The notes: generated by a model not told the origin, from the letters alone. A stretch of DNA of 13,999 nucleotides from JBDTCS01 sp039923455 (GCA_039923455.1 JBDTCS010000065.1:1-13999); one strand, 5' to 3'. Shown: positions 7,473 through 13,999, counted from the stretch's first letter. Numbers and translations: made by a program.

Positions 7473-8699
7473 ATGTTCGATACCGGCAATACAGCTTTTA
7501 TGCTGCTCGCGACGAGCTTGGTGATGTTAATGACACCCGGGCTCGCATTCTTCTATGGTGGATTGGTGGGAAGAAAAAATGTACTCTCCATCATGATGCA
7601 GAGTTTTGTTTCGATGGGCTTCACGACGGTGTTGTGGTATGTCGTCGGATACTCAATGTGCTTCAGCGGAACGCTCGGAGGGCATACAGATTTGGCTGGT
7701 ATTTTCGGAAATTTTGATATGGCATTTTTGCACGGCGTTACTGTCACCTCGCCCTCGCCGCTCACGCCAAATATTCCGCTGATGGTTTTTGTGGCGTATC
7801 AAATGATGTTCGCGATCATCACACCCGCGCTTATCACTGGTGCGTTCACAAACCGAGTCCGCTTTCCGGCCTATCTACTTTTTCTGACGTGCTGGTTGCT
7901 CTTCGTATATTTTCCGTTCGTACACATGGTATGGGGCGGTGGATTGCTGGCATCGTGGGGTGTGCAAGATTTCGCTGGCGGAATCGTCGTGCATGCGATC
8001 GCAGGATTCGCGGCGCTTGCAGCTGTGTTTTATGTCGGTAAGCGAAAGGTCGCCGATGGGCAGGCGCATAGTATTCCGCTTGTTGCGCTCGGTACAGGTT
8101 TACTTTGGTTCGGTTGGTATGGCTTCAATGCGGGAAGTGAGTTCAAAGTCGATGGCGTTACAGCGCTTGCGTTTTTGAACACCGATGTTGCAGCATCTTT
8201 TGCAGCGATGACGTGGCTGCTCATCGAGTGGCGCAGCACGAAGAAGCCGAAGTTTCTCGGATTATTAACGGGCTCTGTTGCCGGACTTGCAACGATTACC
8301 CCCGCCGCAGGCTACGTAACTACCACAAGCGCAGTGCTGATTGGTATCTCCGCGGGGCTTGTATGTTACGTCGCAGTTCAACTCAAGAACAAACGCGGAT
8401 GGGATGATGCACTTGATGTATGGGGTGTGCATGGTGTCGGTGGATGTTTGGGAGTTGTGTTGCTCGGAGTCTTTGCGGATACATCGGTGAACGCAAGCGG
8501 AGTTAACGGACTATTGCTCGGCAACGCATCGTTCTTTCTTTTGCAAACCGGCGTGATGATCGGTGCCTCACTCTACGCTTTCTTATTTACGTACGGGATG
8601 CTGAAGGTGATCAACATGATCACACCGGTCAAAGTAAATCAACACGAAGAAGAGGCCGGCGTGGACGAATCGCTTCACGGAGAGGTCGCATATATTTAA
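7473..8699 (+). CDS. amt: Ammonium transporter Amt
   Basis: A 408-residue inner-membrane ammonium channel of the Amt/MEP/Rh family, importing ammonium for assimilation. The protein is hydrophobic throughout, with about 11 spans. The family signature DFAGGIVVHAIAGFAAL is at 166-182, and the pore histidine pair is His174 (VVHAIAG) and His320 (WGVHGVGG). FFYGGLVGRKNVLS near the N-terminus and TPAAGYV (276-282) are also diagnostic. The short cytosolic tail ends DESLHGEVAY, a typical regulatory C-terminus. It lacks the cleaved signal peptide of E. coli AmtB and starts close to the first span. No PII (GlnK) gene is adjacent, so its usual partner must lie elsewhere. A strong terminator follows. Confidence 0.96.
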   Translation: MFDTGNTAFMLLATSLVMLMTPGLAFFYGGLVGRKNVLSIMMQSFVSMGFTTVLWYVVGYSMCFSGTLGGHTDLAGIFGNFDMAFLHGVTVTSPSPLTPNIPLMVFVAYQMMFAIITPALITGAFTNRVRFPAYLLFLTCWLLFVYFPFVHMVWGGGLLASWGVQDFAGGIVVHAIAGFAALAAVFYVGKRKVADGQAHSIPLVALGTGLLWFGWYGFNAGSEFKVDGVTALAFLNTDVAASFAAMTWLLIEWRSTKKPKFLGLLTGSVAGLATITPAAGYVTTTSAVLIGISAGLVCYVAVQLKNKRGWDDALDVWGVHGVGGCLGVVLLGVFADTSVNASGVNGLLLGNASFFLLQTGVMIGASLYAFLFTYGMLKVINMITPVKVNQHEEEAGVDESLHGEVAYI

Positions 8700-8729
8700 A
8701 GCTTGGGCAAGCAAGAAAACGCAAGCAAT

Positions 8730-8760
8730 AAAAAAGGCGGACAACATTGTCCGCCTTTTT
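8730..8760. terminator. Bidirectional rho-independent terminator
   Basis: The stem GGCGGACA (8736-8743) and TGTCCGCC (8748-8755) encloses the loop ACAT. A-runs (8730-8735) and T-runs (8756-8760) flank it, so it can terminate in both directions. It sits between the converging amt and cytochrome c genes. Confidence 0.93.
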
Positions 8761-8782
8761 ATTGTACTCAGTAAAATTTGAT

Positions 8783-9412
8783 TTACTTCGCCGGTGGTCC
8801 ACCTGCAGCCATAGGCGCACCCGTTGGTGGCACATAGTCAGGCACTTTGTTCTTCACAGCAGGAATCGTGCGCAAGTAAGCAAAGACAGATTTCAGATCT
8901 TCATCTGTCATGGTGCGAAACCACTGCCACGGCATCGGTGGCTGAATATCCCGACCATTGCCGATGTGCTTACCATTACGGATTGCGAGCAGGAATGTAG
9001 TCTCGTCCCACTTACCCAAACCTGTCGCTGAATCTGGCGTGAGGTTCGCAGCGTATGAAATGCCCCAAGGACCCGCCCAAGCCGTAAGCGTCCCAGCAGA
9101 GGCGATGATCCACGGACCCACAGGCTTCGGGGGTGGTGGCATTTTCATACCCTCCGGATGCCCTGATAGCATACGTGACATATCGGGCTCCGGACCTTTT
9201 GGTCCCATCTTCAGCGGTGTGTGGCAATCGTTGCAACCCACGATCGTCACGAGGTATTTACCTCGATCGGCTGAAGGCATCAAGGCGGTTGTCCCAGTCG
9301 CTGCTTTTGAGGAATCGACAGTCGTCGTTTCGGCAGGCTTTGGTTTGCATCCGACAATAACGCCGGCAAGCAATAAGCAAAATCCAAAGGAGACTATGCT
9401 TTTGTTTCTCAT
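8783..9412 (-). CDS. Lipoprotein monoheme cytochrome c
   Basis: A 209-residue periplasmic electron carrier, probably anchored by lipid. From the chosen ATG the protein opens with a basic N-terminus and hydrophobic core ending in IVGC, a lipobox with Cys22. The frame runs 24 codons further upstream, but that would bury the signal. One heme site, CNDCH (60-64), is present. Met160 in QPPMPW is the probable axial ligand. The order of motifs (GPWG..YAANLTPD..TGLGKW..F..AIRNGKH...PPMPW...TDEDLKSVFAYLRTIPAVKN.VP) matches a widespread c-type cytochrome family often found next to dehydrogenases and oxidases. The C-terminus is Pro/Gly/Ala-rich. It follows the porin gene by 121 bases on the same strand; no terminator with a T-run separates them, so partial co-transcription is possible. 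Confidence 0.9.
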   Translation of the reverse strand: MRNKSIVSFGFCLLLAGVIVGCKPKPAETTTVDSSKAATGTTALMPSADRGKYLVTIVGCNDCHTPLKMGPKGPEPDMSRMLSGHPEGMKMPPPPKPVGPWIIASAGTLTAWAGPWGISYAANLTPDSATGLGKWDETTFLLAIRNGKHIGNGRDIQPPMPWQWFRTMTDEDLKSVFAYLRTIPAVKNKVPDYVPPTGAPMAAGGPPAK

Positions 9413-9533
9413 GGTGGTATATGGTGATGAAGTTGATGAATAATACGGTTCTGCAAATCTATGCAAAAAGATTTGCAAAACCAAGCGAGACCAATTTCTA
9501 TTAAAGGGAGCCTTCTGACCTGAGTGGTCGGGT
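9413..9533. promoter_or_regulatory. Porin-cytochrome c gap with an inverted repeat
   Basis: GCAAATC (9453-9459) and GATTTGC (9470-9476) form a perfect 7-base inverted repeat with a 10-base spacer. Two further matching blocks, GGTT (9447-9450) and AACC (9479-9482), lie outside it. The structure is about 35 bases upstream of the cytochrome c start, a suitable place for an operator. A second, weaker hairpin (GACC-TGAGT-GGTC, 9517-9529 approximately) lies right after the porin stop and has no T-run. Either could attenuate read-through from the porin. Confidence 0.5.
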
Positions 9534-10907
9534 TCAGAATCGGAACTGCGTCGCCATTAACAAACGGTTCTCATACTTCACGAGATTAGGCTGATAGGTG
9601 CCGCTTGTGCCTTTCCATCCATTGGGAGAAGTTGTCCCTTCGGCCCCAGCAAAGAAGGGAATATCCGCGTGACGAGAATTGAATTCGAGTCGAAACGTGA
9701 GGTTGTCCGAAGGCATGATATCAAAGGTCGAAGTGAATCCCCACAGTGTCTCGCGGTATCCCGGATCGTCGGGATAACCCGAAATAAAGCCTTGCGGAAG
9801 GGGTGGCACGGTAACATATCGCGTTGGATTCACCATCATATCCAGTCGCATCGTGAGCGCAAAGCGATTGTGATCAAACCAAATGCGATCCGCGATTGCC
9901 ACAGCCAGAATATATGCGCTATCCATCCCGGGCAGCTTTGCAAACGTTACTGCATCCGTCCCGCCCGCTTCGAAACCATACTGCGCATTTATGCTGAGGG
10001 CCATCATCGAGACGTTATAGGATTTCGGCTTATTGTAATATCGCACGAGTACGCTCGCATCGGAATTGAATCGACTGCGTCCCGGCGTTGCGCGTGTGTC
10101 ATGTGCATAATACAAATTAAGAATCGCACCGATCGCATCCGTTGGTCGATACGTATTCGTCACACCAATACCGACCCCATCATTCATCGAACCATACGTG
10201 CCCCAACCGTTGAATAGCCAGACTTCCGTTTTGAGATCGAGCCGGGGATAATATTGCGCACGAATTCCTGTCAGATAGGCCGGCACGTTGTCGGCCATAA
10301 AGGATCTCTGATAATTCCAATTCTCTTGAAGCAGATAACTTTCGAGATCCACGTACGATTGGAATATTCCCATCTCCAGATTAAGGCCGTGACCGATCTT
10401 GTCAAAATGATATCCCGCAGATGCTTCACGAATATATTTCAGACTCGATACATCCAAATTACGACCACGTGCCACACTCAGATCCCCATCTTGAATGATG
10501 GATAGCGTTTGACCAAATTGAAACTCCAGCGTACCAAGCACGTTGCCGTACGTCGCATTGAATCCAATACCGGCAAGATTGATCGCAAATTCCTGATCAC
10601 GACCCATTGAGGTCGAACTCACAAGTGTATGATCTTTCGGATGATTGAACGAGTAATCAAAATACCCATCGAAGTATCCCGTCATCACAATATTGTCGCT
10701 AAGCTTGATCGAAGGCGAGGGCATTCTGTTCTGTCCGTTCATCCAGATGTAATCACCAGAGAACGGTAGTGGTGGGGGAGAGGGCACGGGTGTCACGCGT
10801 GAATGCAAGGTATCAAGAGGTGACGCTAACAATGTCGCGCTTTTGAAAACAACCAACACAAGCAACCAAAGCAGAATATGCGAAATACGAAACACTCGTG
10901 AGGTCAT
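9534..10907 (-). CDS. Outer-membrane beta-barrel porin, BBP2/OmpL-like
   Basis: A 457-residue predicted outer-membrane channel. The first ~29 residues form a signal peptide (hydrophobic core HILLWLLVLVV, likely cut after LLAS). The rest alternates polar and aromatic/hydrophobic residues in strands, with Asp/Asn/Gly-rich turns, such as NIVMTGYFDGYFDYSFN near the start. It ends in MATQFRF, the terminal-Phe signal recognised by the BAM machinery. Motifs such as YFDGYFDY, ETLWGFTSTFD and RLEFNSRHAD resemble the putative beta-barrel porin-2 (OmpL-like) family of Bacteroidota and Acidobacteria, whose members are often found near ammonium transporter genes. Here amt lies across a convergent junction. 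Specificity cannot be read from sequence. The ATG follows a leader with a TATCTTTG box and an inverted repeat. Confidence 0.85.
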   Translation of the reverse strand: MTSRVFRISHILLWLLVLVVFKSATLLASPLDTLHSRVTPVPSPPPLPFSGDYIWMNGQNRMPSPSIKLSDNIVMTGYFDGYFDYSFNHPKDHTLVSSTSMGRDQEFAINLAGIGFNATYGNVLGTLEFQFGQTLSIIQDGDLSVARGRNLDVSSLKYIREASAGYHFDKIGHGLNLEMGIFQSYVDLESYLLQENWNYQRSFMADNVPAYLTGIRAQYYPRLDLKTEVWLFNGWGTYGSMNDGVGIGVTNTYRPTDAIGAILNLYYAHDTRATPGRSRFNSDASVLVRYYNKPKSYNVSMMALSINAQYGFEAGGTDAVTFAKLPGMDSAYILAVAIADRIWFDHNRFALTMRLDMMVNPTRYVTVPPLPQGFISGYPDDPGYRETLWGFTSTFDIMPSDNLTFRLEFNSRHADIPFFAGAEGTTSPNGWKGTSGTYQPNLVKYENRLLMATQFRF

Positions 10908-10936
10908 GAATTAGGACACATCGGTAAAATATAGGA

Positions 10937-10966
10937 GGGCAAAGATACTACTCGATTGCTTTGCCC
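10937..10966. repeat. Operator-like inverted repeat GGGCAAAG-N14-CTTTGCCC
   Basis: Perfect 8-base arms at 10937-10944 and 10959-10966. The arm centres are 22 bases apart, about two helical turns, as expected for a dimeric regulator. The left arm overlaps the putative TATCTTTG promoter box of the porin on the minus strand, so binding there could block porin transcription. Confidence 0.6.
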
Positions 10967-10990
10967 GCTCGAAGCTATTACACGCTTCGA

Positions 10991-11021
10991 ATCATCCCAT
11001 CTGGGGCGCAGATCGGATGAT
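10991..11021. repeat. Imperfect hairpin ATCATCC-C-ATCTG / CAGAT-C-GGATGAT
   Basis: Seven plus five complementary bases with one central mismatch enclose a GGGCG loop. Immediately left of it is another 7-base dyad, TCGAAGC (10969-10975) with GCTTCGA (10984-10990). There is no T-run on either side, so neither looks like a terminator. They may be regulator sites or leader RNA structure for the porin. Confidence 0.6.
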
Positions 11022-11160
11022 AGGATTAACTGTTTATAATATTCATGCCAACAGGTCAGATTAGTTATGAGGGCTTGAACAAAGGGTCGTATGGGCACGT
11101 TGAAATAAGCTCGAATAGCAACAGTGTCGCAAATATGGACACGTGCTACAGAAATCAAAT

Positions 11161-12384
11161 ATGTTCAACCAACTGATCGGCAGCGTTCTAATGGCTTTTC
11201 AATCGCTCGCAAGTAATAAAATGCGGGCGGCGCTAACGATGCTGGGTATCATTATTGGTGTTGGCTCTGTGATCACGATGACTGCGATCGGACAAGGCGC
11301 GCAACAAGCTGTCGCGAGTCAGATCAGTTCGATGGGGACGAATATGTTGCAGGTCGATCCCGGTCCAACAAACTCCGGCGGAGTCTCGGCAGGTGCGGGT
11401 ACGAGCATTCGATTGACCGAGCGTGATGCCGAAGCACTGAAGCAATCGGTCTATCTCGCAAGCGTCGCACCTTCTGTGGATACGCGTGCACAAGTCGTGG
11501 CGGGTAATGCAAATTGGGGCACGCGAATCATCGGCACAACACCAGAGTGTTTAAAGATCCGAAATTTTCAAGTCGCGACAGGTGTGCTCTTTACCGATGC
11601 GGATGCAAAATCAGGACGCAAAGTATGTTTGATCGGCAAGACGGTCGCGACGAATCTTTTCGGCGAAGGCGTCGATCCTGCCGGTCAGCGCGTACGCATA
11701 AAAAATATTCCATGCATTGTGATAGGTGTGCTCAAAGAGAAAGGTGCGAATGCATTCGGTCAAGATCAAGATGATATTGTTATCGCACCGCTCGCAACTG
11801 TGCAAAAGCGTATCATGGGTATCACGTGGCTCGAAGATGTTTTTATTAGTACGATCTCGACAACCGCAACGCAAGCTGCGATTGATGACGTAACGGACAT
11901 CATGCACCAGCAACACAAAACGCAACCTGGCGCTCCCAATGATTTTCGTGTTCGCTCACAAGTAGAGATCGCACAAACAGCAGAGAAGACAACCGGCACG
12001 ATGACGAATCTGCTCACGATGGCCGCGATCATCGCACTACTCGTTGGTGGCATCGGCATCATGAACATCATGCTCGTAAGCGTCACCGAACGCACACGCG
12101 AGATCGGCATTCGCAAGTCGATCGGTGCAAAGCGATTCAACATTCTGTTTCAATTCCTAACCGAAGCATTGACGCTCAGCCTCTTAGGAGGAATAGTCGG
12201 AGTGCTGCTTGGCTATCTCGCGAGCTACATTGTATCCAAGCAGAACGGATGGAATCTTGTTATCTCACCAGCAGCAGTAACGCTTTCCTTTGCAGCGGCC
12301 TCCTCGATCGGCCTCTTCTTCGGCTGGTACCCCGCCCAAAAAGCCTCGAAACTCGACCCCATCGAAGCGCTGCGGTATGATTGA
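11161..12384 (+). CDS. MacB-type ABC transporter permease
   Basis: A 407-residue inner-membrane permease of the MacB/LolC-like (FtsX) superfamily, which works by mechanotransmission to move lipoproteins, peptides or toxins out of the periplasm. The N-terminus has the classic segment SNKMRAALTMLGIIIGVGSV with TM1. A large periplasmic MacB_PCD domain (about residues 50-250) follows, then the FtsX domain with three spans. Its signature is GGIGIMNIMLVSVTERTREIGIRKSIGAKR, which includes the coupling helix, and it ends KASKLDPIEALRYD. The ATG at 11161 is preferred; a GTG at 11143 adds six residues. Neither has a good SD site. Unlike E. coli MacB there is no fused ATPase, and no ATPase or MacA-like adaptor gene lies within the window, so its partners are encoded elsewhere. 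Confidence 0.93.
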   Translation: MFNQLIGSVLMAFQSLASNKMRAALTMLGIIIGVGSVITMTAIGQGAQQAVASQISSMGTNMLQVDPGPTNSGGVSAGAGTSIRLTERDAEALKQSVYLASVAPSVDTRAQVVAGNANWGTRIIGTTPECLKIRNFQVATGVLFTDADAKSGRKVCLIGKTVATNLFGEGVDPAGQRVRIKNIPCIVIGVLKEKGANAFGQDQDDIVIAPLATVQKRIMGITWLEDVFISTISTTATQAAIDDVTDIMHQQHKTQPGAPNDFRVRSQVEIAQTAEKTTGTMTNLLTMAAIIALLVGGIGIMNIMLVSVTERTREIGIRKSIGAKRFNILFQFLTEALTLSLLGGIVGVLLGYLASYIVSKQNGWNLVISPAAVTLSFAAASSIGLFFGWYPAQKASKLDPIEALRYD

Positions 12385-12570
12385 GGGGGATACCTATTCC
12401 ACCGCCTTTCCGTCCGCACTGATATACTTGAATCACCACATCATTAATGCACTTCAATGAGGTGATACCTGTAAGCGAAGAATTGAAAGAGGCTGGTGCA
12501 GAGGGTGCGGGTTTCGGAACCGGTCGGAGAAGGTAGCATGAGCATCGTTAAGATACTCATGCTAATACGA
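12385..12570. other. Convergent boundary with two stem-loops
   Basis: No gene of normal size is seen. ATCACC+TCATT (12432-12445, separated by ACA) pairs with AATGA+GGTGAT (12456-12466). A second hairpin, AGCATGAG/CTCATGCT with inner ATC/GAT and loop GTTAA, spans 12535-12563. Neither is followed by a T-run on either strand, so they are weak terminator candidates for the permease (rightward) and the three-gene cassette (leftward). A 29-codon rightward frame at 12447-12536 is not convincing. The interval may mark the edge of an inserted cassette, but no attachment-site duplication is visible. Confidence 0.5.
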
Positions 12571-13071
12571 TTACTCAGCTTGAGATGATTCTCCGACATC
12601 TTTAAGGGAGCCAGCAATGATTAGTTCAGGAATGAATCCAGCAGTGTCAAAGAGTGGCATTATTGCATTTCCTATCTTTGTGCCGATATTCTTCGCAAAA
12701 AGAATTCCACGAACGGTGCCGAGACAAACATTCACAAGAGCACCTGTGAACTCTTTGGGCGCTTTGAGAGAGCCATCTTCAAAAAACGAGTCTAGGTTTA
12801 CCGTCGAAAAAATTATTCTGATGGAAGCGTTCAGCGCTAGACGTGGCTCTTTTGGGTCTCCCTCACCCTCGCTTACGTGAATAGAGGGATTGGTAGTCAC
12901 ACTCAAATATTTCAAGTCATCTGATACTTGAAACCCCATCGAAGCTGCGTGTAGTAATCTTACTACGTTGTTAACTGGCGGAGGGTCCAAATCTTTGTAG
13001 TGATATTCAACTACTTCGATTGAGAAGATTTTGTATCCAGGCCGCACTGTTGCTTTGCTTTCTTCATTCAT
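12571..13071 (-). CDS. Predicted SecB-like chaperone of a toxin-antitoxin-chaperone cassette
   Basis: A 166-residue cytosolic protein without signal peptide or membrane span. Identification is by pattern only. Alternating beta-strand segments (KIFSIEVVEYHYKD at 14-27; LALNASIRIIF at 78-88) are followed by a hydrophobic helix and the conserved-looking block LVNVCLGTVRGILFAKNIGT (112-131), then a Pro-containing tail (IMPLFDTAGFI). This resembles SecB's order of antiparallel strands, a long helix with a T-x-R-G-like motif and a C-terminal P-x-hydrophobic segment, and similar SecB-like proteins linked to toxin-antitoxin operons. The start is supported by GGAGG at 13084-13088, inside the last codons of the preceding HTH gene, only four bases after that gene's stop. 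In TAC systems such a chaperone protects an unstable antitoxin. Otherwise it is a conserved hypothetical. Confidence 0.55.
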   Translation of the reverse strand: MNEESKATVRPGYKIFSIEVVEYHYKDLDPPPVNNVVRLLHAASMGFQVSDDLKYLSVTTNPSIHVSEGEGDPKEPRLALNASIRIIFSTVNLDSFFEDGSLKAPKEFTGALVNVCLGTVRGILFAKNIGTKIGNAIMPLFDTAGFIPELIIAGSLKDVGESSQAE

Positions 13072-13075
13072 ACTT

Positions 13076-13534
13076 TTATGCTTCCTCCAACATACCCTCG
13101 GGTGTCACATATTGTTCTGAGAGTGAACCTCCATCTCTGCTATAGACTCTGTTGCTCTGGTTATTGCCGTATTCTGTATTGACTGGAATGCCGGATTCAC
13201 TGCGAGTTACTCCCATTTTCCGCTGAATTCTTGCTAGAATTTTTGGATTATCTTTTATCATCTGCTCATATTGATCGGGCGTTACCAGTAGAGGGATCTC
13301 TAATGCATATTCCAGTTTTGCAATAGAGTCAAGCGTTAGATTGGTACCTGCCCCGCCGAGCATTCTCGAAAGCGATTCTGGAAGTATTCCCACGGTATCC
13401 GCTAGCTGCCGCTGACTCCAACCTCTTGCTTTTATTGCTGCCCTAATCCGGTTAGACAGCGCTAGTGTTGTTGCAATCAGATTTCGCTTATATCCAGACT
13501 CGGCGATTATCTTATTAACAGATTGTGATTTCAT
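13076..13534 (-). CDS. XRE-family HTH protein, probable HigA-like antitoxin
   Basis: A 152-residue DNA-binding protein. Residues ~27-82 form a Cro/C1-type helix-turn-helix: NRIRAAIKARGWSQRQLADTVG, then ILPESLSRMLGGAGTNLTLDSIAKLEYALEI. A 26-residue N-terminal extension precedes it, and a ~65-residue polar, Asn/Ser/Gly-rich tail follows, ending YVTPEGMLEEA. HigA-type antitoxins bind their toxin and repress their own operon. In TAC systems the extra C-terminal tail is the chaperone-addiction (ChAD) segment, and the tail here is placed to play that part; this is inference. The start lies 10 bases after the upstream gene's stop, without an SD site, which suggests translational coupling. The downstream start is four bases away, so all three genes form one operon. 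Confidence 0.82.
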   Translation of the reverse strand: MKSQSVNKIIAESGYKRNLIATTLALSNRIRAAIKARGWSQRQLADTVGILPESLSRMLGGAGTNLTLDSIAKLEYALEIPLLVTPDQYEQMIKDNPKILARIQRKMGVTRSESGIPVNTEYGNNQSNRVYSRDGGSLSEQYVTPEGMLEEA

Positions 13535-13544
13535 AATGTCGATT

Positions 13545-13999
13545 TTAGGTTAGATAAACGATTTCAGTCAGGGGCTTAATTCTCTGCTTTCCAGGTGGAT
13601 AGAAACCCGGAAGTGTTGAACTATCCTCGTAGGTCCCCGCTTCAATAGCTCGATTAATTGCCTTCTCTACGTCTAAAAATTCTGCAACCATCGGTCCGAG
13701 TATCGGATGATCTTGGTGCTGACCTTCCATATCGTGTATGCCACCGTTGCATAATATCAGCGTCGTAGGATTCCACAAGATGCAATACAGTCTCAAAGTA
13801 GTATATGCGGCCCAATGAGGGATTGCATACCCCTTATTCCCAAATTCATGGCGAAATGCATTGGGAAAACTTGGATCAGCTTCAAATTCCTTACCAACAT
13901 AATCTTCCAAATCACCACTAGCAGCGTTCGCGAGCTGAGTTACAATGTTGAAAATATCGTCAAAATCTTTATGATTTTTGCAACTCGGATCTGCTATAA
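13545..13999 (-). CDS. Partial gene, probable RelE/HigB-like toxin
   Basis: The frame is open to the right edge of the window, so the N-terminus is missing; 150 residues are visible. A TTG at 13910 is in frame but is not needed as a start, because coding continues upstream (IADPSCKNHKDFDDIFNIVTQL). The core WAAYTTLRLYCILWNPTTLI, followed by LCNGGIHD, has the R-L-Y-x-I...hydrophobic strand...G-G layout of RelE/ParE/HigB-fold ribosome-dependent or gyrase toxins. A helical segment (VAEFLDVEKAINRAIEAG) and a Pro-rich C-terminus follow. RelE-like toxins usually cleave mRNA on the ribosome. The adjacent downstream XRE protein supports the call. The catalytic residues cannot be assigned, and it may instead be an unrelated conserved protein. 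Confidence 0.5.
   Translation of the reverse strand, partial: IADPSCKNHKDFDDIFNIVTQLANAASGDLEDYVGKEFEADPSFPNAFRHEFGNKGYAIPHWAAYTTLRLYCILWNPTTLILCNGGIHDMEGQHQDHPILGPMVAEFLDVEKAINRAIEAGTYEDSSTLPGFYPPGKQRIKPLTEIVYLT

Larger units (their letters stand above)
10908..11160. promoter_or_regulatory. Divergent promoter region with three successive inverted repeats
   Basis: This 253-base region separates the porin (left) from the ABC permease (right). On the minus strand TATCTTTG, about 34 bases before the porin ATG, matches the Bacteroidota -7 consensus TAnnTTTG, but no -33 TTTG is present at the usual distance. On the plus strand TATAAT at 11035-11040 resembles a -10 box for the permease, again without a clear -35. 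Three dyads follow one another: GGGCAAAG/CTTTGCCC (10937-10966), TCGAAGC/GCTTCGA (10969-10990) and a longer hairpin (10991-11021). A fourth, weak one (GTGTC/GACAC, 11124-11142) lies near the permease start. Confidence 0.55.

Noticed and set aside
8958..9443. A 161-codon rightward open frame opposite the cytochrome c
   Set aside because: The CxxCH, lipobox and PPMPW motifs are on the other strand; the low stop frequency follows from the Pro/Gly-rich cytochrome sequence.
9669..10217. A 182-codon rightward open frame opposite the porin
   Set aside because: Arg/His/Ile-rich composition typical of an antisense shadow; the porin has a signal peptide and terminal Phe.
12447..12536. A 29-codon rightward mini-frame in the permease/cassette boundary
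   Set aside because: Too short, no SD site, overlaps both stem-loops; a chance frame is the simplest explanation.

Overview
The window looks like a chromosomal stretch from a Gram-negative, outer-membrane-bearing bacterium of the Bacteroidota/Chlorobi (FCB) group. The main evidence is a TonB-dependent receptor with an N-terminal carboxypeptidase-regulatory-like domain, a BBP2/OmpL-type beta-barrel porin ending in phenylalanine, a lipid-anchored cytochrome c, poorly conserved Shine-Dalgarno sites and roughly balanced base composition. An Ignavibacteria/Kapabacteria-like lineage would fit, but this is a guess: no marker gene is present.

Layout. Bases 1-321 hold no convincing gene. Bases 322-5138 are a rightward block of four genes: TonB-dependent receptor, Tat-exported molybdopterin oxidoreductase of the sulfite oxidase/MsrP fold, its probable membrane cytochrome b partner, and an aldo/keto reductase one base downstream. 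A leftward SAM methyltransferase (5167-5790) converges on this block. A gene-poor stretch with small repeats follows, then tRNA-Ser(GCT) at 6103-6191, a secreted alpha/beta hydrolase (6319-7203) and an ammonium transporter, amt (7473-8699). A strong bidirectional terminator (8730-8760) separates amt from a leftward pair: porin (9534-10907) and, downstream of it, a lipoprotein cytochrome c (8783-9412). The porin and a rightward MacB-type ABC permease (11161-12384) diverge from a 253-base region with three consecutive inverted repeats.

The right end (12571-13999) is a leftward three-gene cassette with lower GC by eye. In transcription order it has a probable RelE/HigB-like toxin running off the window edge, an XRE-type helix-turn-helix antitoxin with a long C-terminal tail, and a protein resembling SecB-like chaperones. 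This is the order of toxin-antitoxin-chaperone (TAC) modules such as Mycobacterium tuberculosis higB1-higA1-secB-like. It is the best candidate for an interesting system here and rests on pattern recognition, not on a search.

Functional reading. The first block links outer-membrane uptake to a periplasmic Mo enzyme fed or drained by a quinone-linked cytochrome b. The middle combines nitrogen uptake (amt) with outer-membrane permeability and periplasmic electron transfer. The right end is a defence/stress-type accessory cassette.
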